Shown piece by piece: positions 50,608 to 59,654 of a DNA stretch of 64,000 bases. Source of the stretch: Tuberibacillus sp. Marseille-P3662 (lineage in GTDB: Bacteria; Bacillota; Bacilli; Bacillales; Sporolactobacillaceae); contig NZ_FXBS01000006.1 of assembly GCF_900178005.1 (NCBI RefSeq), positions 868,001 to 932,000 on the forward strand, given 5' to 3'. The notes under the pieces are model-generated. The model saw nothing but the letters and a program-made list of their open reading frames with translations, was not told the origin of the DNA and made no database searches. Numbering within the stretch: position 1 is the first letter of the stretch; each line of letters starts with the position of its first letter. The position numbers and the translations under genes were made by a program.

Positions 50608-51483
50608 TTAATGCTTATATTGATTAACGTAACGTCCATGGTCAGGAATGGCCAGACTTTCAAATGACTCACTTAACTTGTGCAGATTTATGGACAGCTC
50701 CGTCCCGGACATTGGTAATCCGTGACCAGTGACAGCTAGTTCCGGTTTTAAAGCTTCCAGTTGGTTGACGGAATCCCACGCCGCTTGCCAGTCGGTTGTG
50801 AGGTATCTAGGCGGACCGCTGATTTCTTGTTTTTGTGTAAAGACTTTTAAGAGTGCGTCCTGTCTCACAGTGATAAACGCATCACCAGCAATGAGGGTGC
50901 GGTCTTCTTCTCTGAACAAGGAAACGTGCCCGGGTGAATGACCCGGTGTATGGATCCAGCGCCAACCTGCCATTCCCGGAATATTTCCGTTCTTGGGAAG
51001 GGTTTTGACATGATGACCTAAATCGACAGGTTCGTTTGGAAACAATGCTGACATTTTAGCTATCATGCCGCCTTCAACCGATGCATCGGGCTGCGGGTAA
51101 CGGGATTCACCGGTCAAATAGGGTATTTCCTTTGCATGAGCGTATACGGGAACATGCCAGTGTCTGACAAGATCAATGACAGCTCCGACATGATCGAAAT
51201 GTCCGTGTGTTAGAATGATGGCCTTTGGTGCACGATCCTGACCAAAGCGTTTTTTGACTTCAGCAATGATATCATCAGCTGATTCCGGCATTCCTGCATC
51301 AACTAAAACCCAATCTTGCTCCTTCTGTGGATCTCCAACGAAACAGACATTAACGATCTGAATGGGCAGTACATAGACATCAGGCAATACCGCTTGTCCA
51401 ATCCCACTTGTTACCGATGTCATAGGTATGAATTTTTTATCCATGCTATTGTTCATATCGTGTTCATGATCGATCGTTCTCAC
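50608..51483 (-). CDS. MBL-fold metallo-hydrolase
   Basis: A 291-residue metallo-beta-lactamase-fold protein. Metal ligands are THGHFDHVGA at about 93-102, the His in HTPGHSPGHVSLF at about 178-190, Asp in LIAGDAFI and His in VTGHGLPM. It is of the glyoxalase II/YflN-like hydrolase type; substrate unknown. The GTG at 51483 lies in the only Shine-Dalgarno-like sequence (GGGGTGAG). ATC at 51474 would have a short normal spacing, and the first ATG at 51456 has no site, so the start is uncertain. Confidence 0.83.
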   Translation of the reverse strand: MRTIDHEHDMNNSMDKKFIPMTSVTSGIGQAVLPDVYVLPIQIVNVCFVGDPQKEQDWVLVDAGMPESADDIIAEVKKRFGQDRAPKAIILTHGHFDHVGAVIDLVRHWHVPVYAHAKEIPYLTGESRYPQPDASVEGGMIAKMSALFPNEPVDLGHHVKTLPKNGNIPGMAGWRWIHTPGHSPGHVSLFREEDRTLIAGDAFITVRQDALLKVFTQKQEISGPPRYLTTDWQAAWDSVNQLEALKPELAVTGHGLPMSGTELSINLHKLSESFESLAIPDHGRYVNQYKH

Positions 51484-51581
51484 CCCGTTTCAGTATTAAA
51501 AATGGCACATCTATAGTATTGCTTCACTTGCACAAAATATTTCTAATGAAACATAAAAGCGCCCAGATAGCTGGACGTTAT

Positions 51582-52298
51582 TTAACAATCGAGTATACGT
51601 AGTCTGTAAGCATTCATGGCTGTCGTTCCTAATCGGTCAAGAAATCGGTAGTTAACAACGGCACCGACGATGGCACCAAATCCGGGGATGAGTTGCATCA
51701 ATTTAGCCAAGTCCATGTAATCGCGATATTCTTGTTGAAATGCCTGCCAGTCAAGATTGTCAAGGGAAGGGTAGGCCTGTAATGTTGTCTGCCAGTGTTT
51801 TAATTGCCAAACAGATTCAATCCGCTTTTCTTCACTGGAGAAAGCGACTTGAAAGATGTGCAGGAGATACAATCGCTCGCTGTAGTCACGTACATTATAA
51901 CCATAGATAGCTGCTACATCGTAAAGAAATTTCATTTTAATGCTGAGCAACATGGGAAAGTCAGCTAGAGCCAGCCAAAATCCACCGGCCCCTGTCCCAG
52001 CACCTTCAACCGATGCTGTCCGTTTGTAGATTTTTAATTTTTCCCGTACGCGCGTTTCGCGTGCTTGTAAGGATAAGCCATTAAGTGGTTGCCGACGGGT
52101 GGTTATTTCCGATCCAAACAGGACAGTTTTGACCATATTTTTAATGCTTTCCGTGGCTATATCGTGAACTTTTTGCGGGATTTTTTCATTCATTTTATTT
52201 TGGATCGACTTCGCTGCATGACCCAGTCCCCAAGACGGTTTAAGCATTTTTTTTTGCCAGTTGACGCATTGGAGACGAGCATAGTCTTCATAGGTCAT
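51582..52298 (-). CDS. EcsC family protein
   Basis: A 239-residue protein with the EcsC signature: ASVEGAGTGAGGFWLALADFPMLLSIKMKFLYDVAAIYG at about 95-133 and IPGFGAIVGAVVNYRFLDRLGTTAMNAYRLRIL at the C-terminus. Two glycine-rich hydrophobic stretches suggest membrane association. EcsC is named after the third gene of the B. subtilis ecsABC locus, but family members are widespread without EcsAB, as here, and the role is unclear. The ATG follows GAGGGGTGAC by about six bases. Confidence 0.83.
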   Translation of the reverse strand: MTYEDYARLQCVNWQKKMLKPSWGLGHAAKSIQNKMNEKIPQKVHDIATESIKNMVKTVLFGSEITTRRQPLNGLSLQARETRVREKLKIYKRTASVEGAGTGAGGFWLALADFPMLLSIKMKFLYDVAAIYGYNVRDYSERLYLLHIFQVAFSSEEKRIESVWQLKHWQTTLQAYPSLDNLDWQAFQQEYRDYMDLAKLMQLIPGFGAIVGAVVNYRFLDRLGTTAMNAYRLRILDC

Positions 52299-52414
52299 CA
52301 AATGTCACCCCTCAAAGGATTGTCAGTATTATCATTTTAATTCATATGATGAGCTTTGCCTTCGCAATACAGCCCTATTTGTTGTAAGACCGTGGTCCCA
52401 GTTACCAGTATTCC

Positions 52415-53074
52415 TCAGGATTTAACGATATAAGTCAACATTAAGAGAAAGAACGAAAAAATAACAATAGTTATGACCCAGTAATAAGCTTGTGTCCTGT
52501 TTCCGGCTTCAACAGCTAGGTAAATTGCTGTGGGGAGTGTTTGGGTTTTCCCTGGAATATTCCCGGCAAACATTAACGTTGCTCCAAATTCCCCAATGCT
52601 TCGTGCAAATCCAAGAACATAGCCCGTGATGAGTGACCGCCACGCCATGGGTAGTGTGACGTACCAAAAGACTTGCATCTCACCTGCTCCCATGGATCGA
52701 GCCGCATCTTCAAACTCATGATCAATTTGTTCGAATCCTGATTTTAATGTCATATAAATGAGTGGAAAAGCCACCACGAAAGCTGATACAACAGCGGCGC
52801 CTTTAGTAAAGACGAGGGATTGTTCAAAAATCGTTTCGATAAATACCCCGAACCAACTATTCTGTCCCAGCAATACGAGCAGACCAAATCCCACAACGGA
52901 AGGAGGAAGAACGAGCGGCAATAGAAACATCGTTTCAATGAGACTTCTCCCTTTAAATGATCGCTTTTTCATAAGCCACGCAGCGGATATCGCGAGTATA
53001 AATGCGATGATACTGGCTACAATGGTGACTTGAAGGGAGATCATGATTGGAGACCAAAATTGATGTAGGGTCAT
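52415..53074 (-). CDS. modB: Molybdate ABC transporter permease
   Basis: A 219-residue permease with five membrane segments. VTIVASIIAFILAISAAWLM is the first, LLPLVLPPSVVGFGLLVLLG follows at about 51-70, and the EAA loop is AARSMGAGEMQVFWYVTLPMAWRSLITG at about 142-169, followed by ARSIGEFGATLMFAGNIPGKTQTLPTAIY, a ModB signature. The start overlaps the modA stop by four bases. No ATPase gene (modC) follows within the window, as in the B. subtilis yvgL-yvgM pair. Confidence 0.88.
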   Translation of the reverse strand: MTLHQFWSPIMISLQVTIVASIIAFILAISAAWLMKKRSFKGRSLIETMFLLPLVLPPSVVGFGLLVLLGQNSWFGVFIETIFEQSLVFTKGAAVVSAFVVAFPLIYMTLKSGFEQIDHEFEDAARSMGAGEMQVFWYVTLPMAWRSLITGYVLGFARSIGEFGATLMFAGNIPGKTQTLPTAIYLAVEAGNRTQAYYWVITIVIFSFFLLMLTYIVKS

Positions 53075-53877
53075 TGGGCTCTCTCCTGTGAATACGGTGT
53101 AAACTGATATGATTTAAAAATTTTCATGGCATCAGCCGTCTGTAGCCAATGGAAAAAAGTTTTCGTTTGTTGTAAATGCTCTGTCCCTTTAATCATGCCA
53201 GCCGGATAGATGATCGGTTGATGGAACGCTTCATTGATAACAGCCACTTTTTTAACCGTTTGACCTGCCGCTTGCAGGTCTGTTTGATAGACGAGACCGG
53301 CTTCGGCATTGCCTGTTTCAACATACGCTAGTACTTGGCGAACATCATTTCCAAATACCATCTTTGACTTTAAGGATTCCCATAGATGACGATCTGTTAA
53401 AATCTGCTTTGCATATTTACCAGCCGGAACGGTATCCGGGTAACCGATAGTGATATTCCCAACATTGGACGATGCTAAATCGTGAAGATTTTTTACTTTT
53501 GGTGTGTCTTGATTCGCGATTAAAATCATCCGGTTTTTCAGTATGGGAGCTCTATTGATCAAACGGTCTTGATCTTCAAGCCGGTCCATATATTTTACAG
53601 ACGCGGATAAATAAGCATCAGCACGGGCTCCTTCACTAATCTGCTGCTGTAATTTGCCCGAAGCGGCATAACTGATCAACAAGTTGATATGAGGATGGGT
53701 GGCCTCATAGGTCTGTTCAATATCCTGCATGGCATCCGTTAGACTGGCCGCCGCGAGAACATACAAATCGACTTTGTTAGATTGGTTACGTTTCCCGTCA
53801 TGTCCCCAGCTAAATACGACGACCATAATAATGGCTAACAACACAATAATCAATGTTATTATCAATCGTTTGTTCAT
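53071..53877 (-). CDS. modA: Molybdate ABC transporter substrate-binding protein
   Basis: A 268-residue oxyanion-binding protein. The ligand-binding segments are VLAAASLTDAMQDI at about 37-50, SYAASGKLQQQISEGARADAYLSAS at about 66-90, and NAEAGLVYQTDL near 190. The N-terminus is a hydrophobic signal or anchor segment (LIITLIIVLLAIIMVVVFS) without a lipobox Cys. The ATG at 53877 follows AGGGAGAAGAG; an in-frame ATG 45 codons earlier has no site. It probably binds molybdate or tungstate. Divergent from the DUF2680 gene. Confidence 0.87.
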   Translation of the reverse strand: MNKRLIITLIIVLLAIIMVVVFSWGHDGKRNQSNKVDLYVLAAASLTDAMQDIEQTYEATHPHINLLISYAASGKLQQQISEGARADAYLSASVKYMDRLEDQDRLINRAPILKNRMILIANQDTPKVKNLHDLASSNVGNITIGYPDTVPAGKYAKQILTDRHLWESLKSKMVFGNDVRQVLAYVETGNAEAGLVYQTDLQAAGQTVKKVAVINEAFHQPIIYPAGMIKGTEHLQQTKTFFHWLQTADAMKIFKSYQFTPYSQERAQ

Positions 53878-54039
53878 GGTTCTCTTCTCCCTTTTGTCAA
53901 TAAATTCATTATGGAATAAGACAGTACAATAGACAATACTTTTGGACAATGATTGATCATAAATAATAATCAATTTTATGGTTAAAATCATCAGTAATAC
54001 AAATAATAACAATAATACTTAGAAAAGGAGGAACCTAAG

Positions 54040-54378
54040 TTGAAAAAGTTATTGTCACAAGGAATGATTGCCCTAGTTCTTGGATTCACCCTATTTGGTA
54101 CCTCTCCAGTTCAGGCCGAGGAACATCACAAACCCATCGATTTTAAAGATGTAGAACTGTCAGAGCAACAAAAAGGAGAATTGGAAAAACTTCATAAAGA
54201 CATGCTCCAAACGAATAAACAACTGATCCAAAAGTATATTGAATTCGGTATTGTCTCTAAGGAAAAGGGCGAAAAAATTATCACACATATGGATAGCCAC
54301 TTTAATCACATGAAAGAGAATGGGTTTATTCCAAAATGGGATAAACACCATCACCGAAAAGACGATAAGAAACAATAA
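54040..54378 (+). CDS. Secreted DUF2680 (YckD-like) protein
   Basis: A 112-residue protein with a TTG start behind AAAAGGAGGAA. The signal peptide runs through residue 25 (TSPVQAEEH). The mature part is helical and highly charged: VELSEQQKGELEKLHKDMLQTNKQLIQKYIEFGIVSKEKGEKI, which is the DUF2680 pattern, and a His/Lys-rich tail KHHHRKDDKK. Function unknown. It lies upstream of the MacAB-like efflux operon but is separated from it by a terminator. Confidence 0.75.
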   Translation: MKKLLSQGMIALVLGFTLFGTSPVQAEEHHKPIDFKDVELSEQQKGELEKLHKDMLQTNKQLIQKYIEFGIVSKEKGEKIITHMDSHFNHMKENGFIPKWDKHHHRKDDKKQ

Positions 54379-54385
54379 CCCCAGC

Positions 54386-54428
54386 AGCACCTCATTGATG
54401 CGTTCATCATATGAGGTGCTATTTTTTT
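54386..54428 (+). terminator. Terminator after the DUF2680 gene
   Basis: AGCACCTCAT pairs perfectly with ATGAGGTGCT around a 15-base loop and is followed by ATTTTTTT. Confidence 0.85.
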
Positions 54429-54501
54429 ATCTTTTTTTAAGTAAAAGTTAAGAATTCTATTTCATAATAAATTTATCCCAGGAAGCAAAGGAGTGATCAT
54501 C

Positions 54502-54684
54502 GTGGAAATAAAACAAAAGTGGCTATCCATTATCCTCTGTTTAACATTATTGTTCAGCATATGTTCAATGGTTGGTGTAGGTTATTTGGTGTACAAGAAC
54601 CAGCAAAGGCCGGACATGAGCCGAAATTTCGGGCAAAACATGCCGTCCAATTTTAACGGTCAAGGCCAAAGAAATAACAATTAA
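54502..54684 (+). CDS. 60-residue membrane-anchored protein preceding the efflux operon
   Basis: The GTG at 54502 follows AAAGGAG by about eight bases. One hydrophobic helix (WLSIILCLTLLFSICSMVGVGYLVY) is followed by a polar tail rich in Asn, Gln, Arg and Gly (RNFGQNMPSNFNGQGQRNNN). The tail composition resembles the Gly/Arg-rich C-terminus of the adaptor protein encoded 24 bases downstream, which suggests a functional link. Family unknown. Confidence 0.6.
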   Translation: MEIKQKWLSIILCLTLLFSICSMVGVGYLVYKNQQRPDMSRNFGQNMPSNFNGQGQRNNN

Positions 54685-54708
54685 AACAAGAGAGAGGAGT
54701 GAATACAT

Positions 54709-55680
54709 ATGAAAAAATGGTCAGTGATTGGTGTGATATTGGCTTTAGTTATTGGCACGGGAGCATGGTTTTTTCTGAAAGATGAACCGCAAAAAACCAT
54801 GGCCAAGACCCCAACCGTTTCTGTTCAAAAAGGAAAGTTAGAAGTTAACATTAGTGGATCAGGATCTATATCATCCGCAGCGAGTCAAGATGTCAGCACA
54901 GATGAAAATAAAGAGGTTTATGATGTTGATGTTTCCAAAAATGATCAAGTCGATCAAGGGGATACGTTATTGACTTTTTCAGATGGGACGGAACTAGAGG
55001 CCCCCATAGGAGGGACACTTACAAAGTTCTCATTGGAAGAAGGAGATCGTGTGACAGCTGGGAAAGCCATTGCTCACATAACTAACTACAATGACTTGCA
55101 AACGACCATTCAAGTTGATGAAATGAACATTTCGAAAGTCAAAACAGGACAAAACGCCACAATTAAAGTGAGTGCGTTCCCGGATCAGTCATTTACAGGT
55201 AAAGTCACCCGTGTGGCTAAAGAAGGAAATGTATCTAACGGTGTGTCAACATTTGATGTCACGATTCATATTAAAAAAGCCGGTGATCTTAAAGTCGGTA
55301 TGACGACAGAAGCTAGTATCACAACCAAGAGTAAAAAAAATGCTTTATATGTGCCGGTTTCCGCTATCCATGAACAAAGTGATAAGAAGTATGTTCTCTT
55401 AGTTACCAAAAAAGGACAGAATAATCAAGCGAACCAGACGAAACAGCAAACGGTGACAACAGGTATTGCCAATGATGAATATGTTGAGATTACAAAAGGT
55501 CTAGAACAAGAGGACCTCATCCAACTGCCACCCGTTGCAAATGATTCACAAGATAGTAACGCTCGCCAACAAATGCAAGGTCGCATGGGTGGAGTTGGTA
55601 ACAACAGGGGCGGATTTGAAGGTATGAGACCCGGAGGTTCTGGAGGAGGTCCCTCTGGAGGGGCATCAAGAGGGAGATGA
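54709..55680 (+). CDS. MacA/YknX-like efflux adaptor protein
   Basis: A 323-residue membrane-fusion protein. An N-terminal anchor (WSVIGVILALVIGTGAWFFL) is followed by a short lipoyl/barrel-sandwich region (VDVSKNDQVDQGDTLLTFSDG and APIGGTLTKFSLEEGDRVTAG), then a beta-barrel (IQVDEMNISKVKTGQNATIKVSAFP, FTGKVTRVAKEGN). The coiled-coil hairpin between the lipoyl halves is missing. The C-terminus is a Gly/Arg-rich low-complexity tail of about 40 residues. It should couple the downstream MacB-like ABC transporter to the cell wall side. RBS: GAGAGGAG. Confidence 0.85.
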   Translation: MKKWSVIGVILALVIGTGAWFFLKDEPQKTMAKTPTVSVQKGKLEVNISGSGSISSAASQDVSTDENKEVYDVDVSKNDQVDQGDTLLTFSDGTELEAPIGGTLTKFSLEEGDRVTAGKAIAHITNYNDLQTTIQVDEMNISKVKTGQNATIKVSAFPDQSFTGKVTRVAKEGNVSNGVSTFDVTIHIKKAGDLKVGMTTEASITTKSKKNALYVPVSAIHEQSDKKYVLLVTKKGQNNQANQTKQQTVTTGIANDEYVEITKGLEQEDLIQLPPVANDSQDSNARQQMQGRMGGVGNNRGGFEGMRPGGSGGGPSGGASRGR

Positions 55681-55686
55681 TGACTA

Positions 55687-56370
55687 ATGACAAAGCCTAT
55701 TATTCAATTAGATCGTATGATGAAATCATATCAGTTAGGTGACGACCATGTTCTAGCGCTCAACGATGTATCCCTGAAAGTCTATCAAGGAGCGTTTCTA
55801 TCTGTGATCGGTCCTTCTGGATCAGGAAAATCAACGTTTATGAATATGATTGGTTGCCTTGACCGTCCAGATTCTGGTCGTTATCTACTTGACGACGAGG
55901 AAGTCGCTCAGATGAATGATAATCAATTAGCTGACATCAGAAATAAAAAAATTGGTTTTATCTTTCAAAATTTTAATCTACTCGGAAAATTTACAGCGCT
56001 GGAAAATGTGGCCTTACCTTTGAGTTATCGCGCAATCAGCACTAAAGAACGTCGGGAGCTTGCCTTCTCATGCCTGGAACAAGTGGGTCTGTCAGAACGA
56101 GCCAACCACTTGCCTAATCAACTGTCGGGTGGGCAGCAACAAAGAGTGGCCATTGCCAGGGCCTTGGTCGGTCAGCCGCCGATACTATTGGCTGATGAAC
56201 CGACGGGCGCTCTCGACAGTGAAACAAGCCATGAGGTTTTAGATACGATGAAGCAGTTACATCAAGATGGCCACACCATTATTTTAATCAGTCATGACAT
56301 GGATGTCGCGAAAGCAGCTAGTAAGAGGATCCAAATCAAAGATGGCCAATTATATCATGAGAGGAGGTGA
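55687..56370 (+). CDS. MacB/YknY-like ABC transporter ATP-binding protein
   Basis: A 227-residue ATPase of the LolD/MacB type: Walker A GPSGSGKST at about 40-48, the Q-loop IFQNFNLLGKFTALENVALPL, signature LSGGQQQRVAIARAL, Walker B LLADEPTGALDSET and H-loop ISHDMD. It begins six bases after the adaptor gene and overlaps the permease start by four bases. Transporters of this group move peptides or toxic amphiphiles out of the envelope by mechanotransmission. Confidence 0.9.
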   Translation: MTKPIIQLDRMMKSYQLGDDHVLALNDVSLKVYQGAFLSVIGPSGSGKSTFMNMIGCLDRPDSGRYLLDDEEVAQMNDNQLADIRNKKIGFIFQNFNLLGKFTALENVALPLSYRAISTKERRELAFSCLEQVGLSERANHLPNQLSGGQQQRVAIARALVGQPPILLADEPTGALDSETSHEVLDTMKQLHQDGHTIILISHDMDVAKAASKRIQIKDGQLYHERR

Positions 56371-57545
56371 GTCGATTGACATTTTGGCAATCTATAAAGA
56401 TGGCATTACGTCATATAAAGGGAAATAAATTTCGTGGATTTTTAACCATGTTAGGCATGATTATTGGTGTGTCATCGGTCATTGCGTTAGTTGCCTTAGG
56501 ACAAGGTTCCAGTCAAGACGTTAAAAGCAGCATTAATAATCTTGGCACGAATCGGTTAACCGTTAATATTACTGACTCGGATGAGATTAAGTTCACAAGA
56601 GACGATGTGGACAAGCTGGGAAGTCTAGACGGGGTTGAAAGCGTTGCTCCTGTTGTATCAGGAAGGGTTACGGTTGCTCATGGTGAGACATCAACCCAGA
56701 TATCACTGACGGGGACGACAAGTGCGTATCCAAACGTACAGCACACAGAAATGAGCCAAGGACGATTTTTATCTGACATTAGCAATGAATATCGATTAAA
56801 AACCGCTGTTCTAGGTGCGAACACAGCGCAAACCCTATTTGGCGGCCAGGATCCTATTGGCAAACAAGTGAAAATTAATGGCACTTCATATAGAATAGTA
56901 GGTGTGTTAAAGTCAATCGGCGGTTCCATGGGTCAAAGTGGTGATGATGTTGTCATTGTCCCACTAACAACGGCCCAAACCATTGTCAATACCACTGATA
57001 TCCCGACGGTTCAACTTAATGTTCAATCTCAGGATATTGTTGATCAAACCATGATGAACGTTAAGATGTCGATGGCAACTCAATATCCGGATAAAGACGA
57101 CAGCTATAGTGTTTTTAGTCAGGAGGATACCATGGATGCGATGAACTCCGTATCGCAATCAATGGCGACATTACTCGGTGGTATTGCCGGAATTTCCCTT
57201 CTCGTCGCGGGTATTGGTATTATGAATATTATGCTTGTTTCTGTGTCAGAGCGCACTAAAGAAATTGGCATTCATAAAGCGATTGGTGCCAAACGACGGG
57301 ATATATTGCAATTATTTTTGATAGAGGCTGTTGTGCTTAGTTGCTTAGGAGGGATGATCGGTGTTGGAGTTGGTTTAGCTGTCACCAAGCTTTTATCCAT
57401 CACCATGGATATGACGGCGGTCTATTCAGTCAGTATTCCTAGTATAGCCTTTCTTTTCTCACTCATTGTCGGAATTGTATTTGGTGTATTTCCAGCGATT
57501 AAAGCCGCAAAATTGCATCCGATACAAGCCCTTCGTTATGAATAA
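56367..57545 (+). CDS. MacB/YknZ-like ABC transporter permease
   Basis: A 392-residue permease with the type VII arrangement: one N-terminal helix within KGNKFRGFLTMLGMIIGVSSVIALVALGQG, a large extracytoplasmic MacB_PCD domain (about 45-265) and a C-terminal FtsX domain with three helices, including GIGIMNIMLVSVSERTKEIGIHKAIGAKRRDI at about 285-316. The start is GTG and overlaps the ATPase stop. The neighbouring response regulator and kinase genes probably control or sense the transporter's substrate. Confidence 0.88.
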   Translation: MSRLTFWQSIKMALRHIKGNKFRGFLTMLGMIIGVSSVIALVALGQGSSQDVKSSINNLGTNRLTVNITDSDEIKFTRDDVDKLGSLDGVESVAPVVSGRVTVAHGETSTQISLTGTTSAYPNVQHTEMSQGRFLSDISNEYRLKTAVLGANTAQTLFGGQDPIGKQVKINGTSYRIVGVLKSIGGSMGQSGDDVVIVPLTTAQTIVNTTDIPTVQLNVQSQDIVDQTMMNVKMSMATQYPDKDDSYSVFSQEDTMDAMNSVSQSMATLLGGIAGISLLVAGIGIMNIMLVSVSERTKEIGIHKAIGAKRRDILQLFLIEAVVLSCLGGMIGVGVGLAVTKLLSITMDMTAVYSVSIPSIAFLFSLIVGIVFGVFPAIKAAKLHPIQALRYE

Positions 57546-57558
57546 AAAATTGTTTTCC

Positions 57559-57588
57559 TTAGGCGGTCGTCAGTGGACGATCGCCTAA
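57559..57588 (+). promoter_or_regulatory. Inverted repeat between permease and response regulator genes
   Basis: TTAGGCGGTCGT pairs with ACGATCGCCTAA (one mismatch) around CAGTGG. It lacks a U-tract, so partial termination or message processing between the transporter and regulator genes is more likely than full termination. Confidence 0.5.
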
Positions 57589-57617
57589 TAATGATAGTAT
57601 TATAGGGAGATCATTTT

Positions 57618-58289
57618 ATGCGATTACTTATTGTGGAAGATCATCGTGATTTATTAAACTCATTGGTACAAATTTTATCACCTGAATATCAAGTTGATAC
57701 AGCAGATAACGGGGAAGATGGCCTTTTTTTATCAATGCAAGATATATACGATGCGATTGTTTTAGACGTGATGTTGCCTGAGATGAGCGGGTTCGAGATC
57801 GTGAAAGACATGCGTCAAAAAAGCGTGACCACCCCTGTCTTGTTTTTAACGGCTAAAGATTCATTAAATGATCGCGTCAATGGTCTTGATTTCGGAGGAG
57901 ATGATTACTTAGTCAAACCGTTTGAAATTGATGAGTTGAAGGCGAGAATTCGATCGTTACTACGACGCAGTGGTTATTTAACAACACATCTTACTTTGAA
58001 ATATAAAGGTATCGAGCTCAATACTGCGGAGAAGTCTCTCAAAGTTGATGACCATCAGATAAAATTGACCATTAAACAATATGAGTTGCTTGAATACCTC
58101 ATTCATAATGCCGGAACAATCCTAACTAAGGAACAGCTTTTTGATCGAATCTGGGGATTTGATTCCGATACAACTATTGGTATTGTCGAAGTGTTTATTC
58201 ATCACTTAAGAAAGAAACTTGAACCTTTCGGCTATGATAAGGATATACAAACAATCCGGGGCATTGGGTATATGTTAAATGATCAGTAA
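57618..58289 (+). CDS. OmpR-family response regulator
   Basis: A 223-residue regulator. The receiver domain begins LLIVEDHRDLLNSLV with the acidic pair, phosphoacceptor Asp52 lies in AIVLDVMLPEMSG, the switch Thr in PVLFLTAKDS and Lys in GGDDYLVKPFE. The C-terminal winged-helix DNA-binding domain (about 125-223) has LTIKQYELLEYLIHNAG and TIGIVEVFIHHLRKKLEP...QTIRGIGYML. The kinase gene follows with an overlap or a gap of 10 bases, depending on its start. It probably regulates the efflux operon upstream. Confidence 0.92.
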   Translation: MRLLIVEDHRDLLNSLVQILSPEYQVDTADNGEDGLFLSMQDIYDAIVLDVMLPEMSGFEIVKDMRQKSVTTPVLFLTAKDSLNDRVNGLDFGGDDYLVKPFEIDELKARIRSLLRRSGYLTTHLTLKYKGIELNTAEKSLKVDDHQIKLTIKQYELLEYLIHNAGTILTKEQLFDRIWGFDSDTTIGIVEVFIHHLRKKLEPFGYDKDIQTIRGIGYMLNDQ

Positions 58290-58299
58290 GGGGAATCCT

Positions 58300-59526
58300 A
58301 TGTTTCGACAAACAAGAGTACGATTAACCATCTGGAATGCCTGTGTTTTTATCTTACTCATCAGTATCTTAGGAAGCGTGGTTTATTTCTATTCGAAGAC
58401 TTACCTATATAAAAACATTGATCGCTCGATCGATCAAATGGTTCATCGCATTCAAACAGTCGATCGCTTGCCGCAAATCTCCCAATTGGCCCGTAACCCG
58501 AGGATGACAGTACTGATCTGGGATGACAATCATAACCTTGTCAATCCGGTGCCTCAAAATACATTATTTCATACAGATCAATCTCAATTTGTACAAAAAC
58601 AGCACAATGAACTACAAGTGATCCAAGTTAAAAACTATTACTTTAAATCGCTGACGATTCCTGTCCAAGGATCGATGGGTGATTTAAATGTTCAAGTCCT
58701 TCGTGACGTCACGTCCGAAAAAGACATGCTTAATCAATTAGTTATTATTATGATCGTCGGATGTGGCATTGGCATTATATTGGCTGTTATAGCTGGACTT
58801 TTCTTGTCGAAGAAAGCACTGGTTCCCATTAATCAAGCATGGCAAAAACAACAGCAATTTGTTTCTGATGCATCTCATGAACTCCGAACGCCTTTATCCG
58901 TCATACAATCCAAGCTCGGGCTGCTCTTTCAAAGCCCATCATCCTCGATTCAAGACAAAGCTAAGGATATTTCTGTCGCACTTAATGAAAGTCGACGACT
59001 GACTAGGCTGGTCTCAGAATTATTAACTTTGGCACGATCAGATTCTGATCAACTTGAAATGGACAAAAAGCTTTTCTCACTAGATGAACTGCTTAAAGAT
59101 CTTGTTGATCATTATCAGGAGATTGCGTCTTATCAGAACAAAACATTAACACTAGATACTTCAGGGCCGGTGACTTTTAATGGCGATCCCGAACGCATGC
59201 ATCAGATGATGGTGATTTTTATCGACAATGCTTTGAAGTTTACTGGGGAGAATGGTGACATTAGACTTTCTTTATCTGAAAGCCATCATTCTATATCTAT
59301 ACAAATTAATGATAATGGGGTGGGGATACCCGATCGTGATATCTCTAAAATTTTTGAACGTTTTTACCAAACCGATCAGTCGAGAACGGCTGAAGCGGGC
59401 ACAGGGTTAGGGTTGTCGATTGCTGAATGGATTGTTGACAAACATTGGGGTACGATTAACGTTCAAAGTAAGTTGGATGAAGGGACACGTTTTAATATTG
59501 TTTTACCTAAAAATCAAAAGCGTTAA
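58300..59526 (+). CDS. Sensor histidine kinase
   Basis: A 408-residue membrane kinase. Helix one (LTIWNACVFILLISILGSVVYFY) is followed by an extracytoplasmic sensor of about 115 residues and helix two (LVIIMIVGCGIGIILAVIAGLFL). The H-box SDASHELRTPLSVIQSKL is at about 195-212, the N-box MMVIFIDNALKFT, G1 INDNGVGIPDRDI and G2 AGTGLGLSIAEWIVDKH complete the ATPase. The ATG at 58300 follows AAGGGG by seven bases; an ATG seven codons earlier lies within the regulator stop. Partner of the preceding response regulator. Confidence 0.9.
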   Translation: MFRQTRVRLTIWNACVFILLISILGSVVYFYSKTYLYKNIDRSIDQMVHRIQTVDRLPQISQLARNPRMTVLIWDDNHNLVNPVPQNTLFHTDQSQFVQKQHNELQVIQVKNYYFKSLTIPVQGSMGDLNVQVLRDVTSEKDMLNQLVIIMIVGCGIGIILAVIAGLFLSKKALVPINQAWQKQQQFVSDASHELRTPLSVIQSKLGLLFQSPSSSIQDKAKDISVALNESRRLTRLVSELLTLARSDSDQLEMDKKLFSLDELLKDLVDHYQEIASYQNKTLTLDTSGPVTFNGDPERMHQMMVIFIDNALKFTGENGDIRLSLSESHHSISIQINDNGVGIPDRDISKIFERFYQTDQSRTAEAGTGLGLSIAEWIVDKHWGTINVQSKLDEGTRFNIVLPKNQKR

Positions 59527-59580
59527 AGATGAGGCCTGCAATGACAATATTTAAAAAATCAATATTATAATGATAAAACC

Positions 59581-59609
59581 TTGACATTCAAGGTCATGTG
59601 CAACATAAT
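59581..59609 (+). promoter_or_regulatory. Sigma-A promoter of the proBA T-box leader
   Basis: TTGACA (59581-59586), 17 bases, CATAAT (59604-59609), about 45 bases before the leader structure begins. Confidence 0.7.
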
Positions 59610-59654
59610 AAATTTTAAATTATCAATATTCGGCACTCGAAAAGGGCTAGTAAA

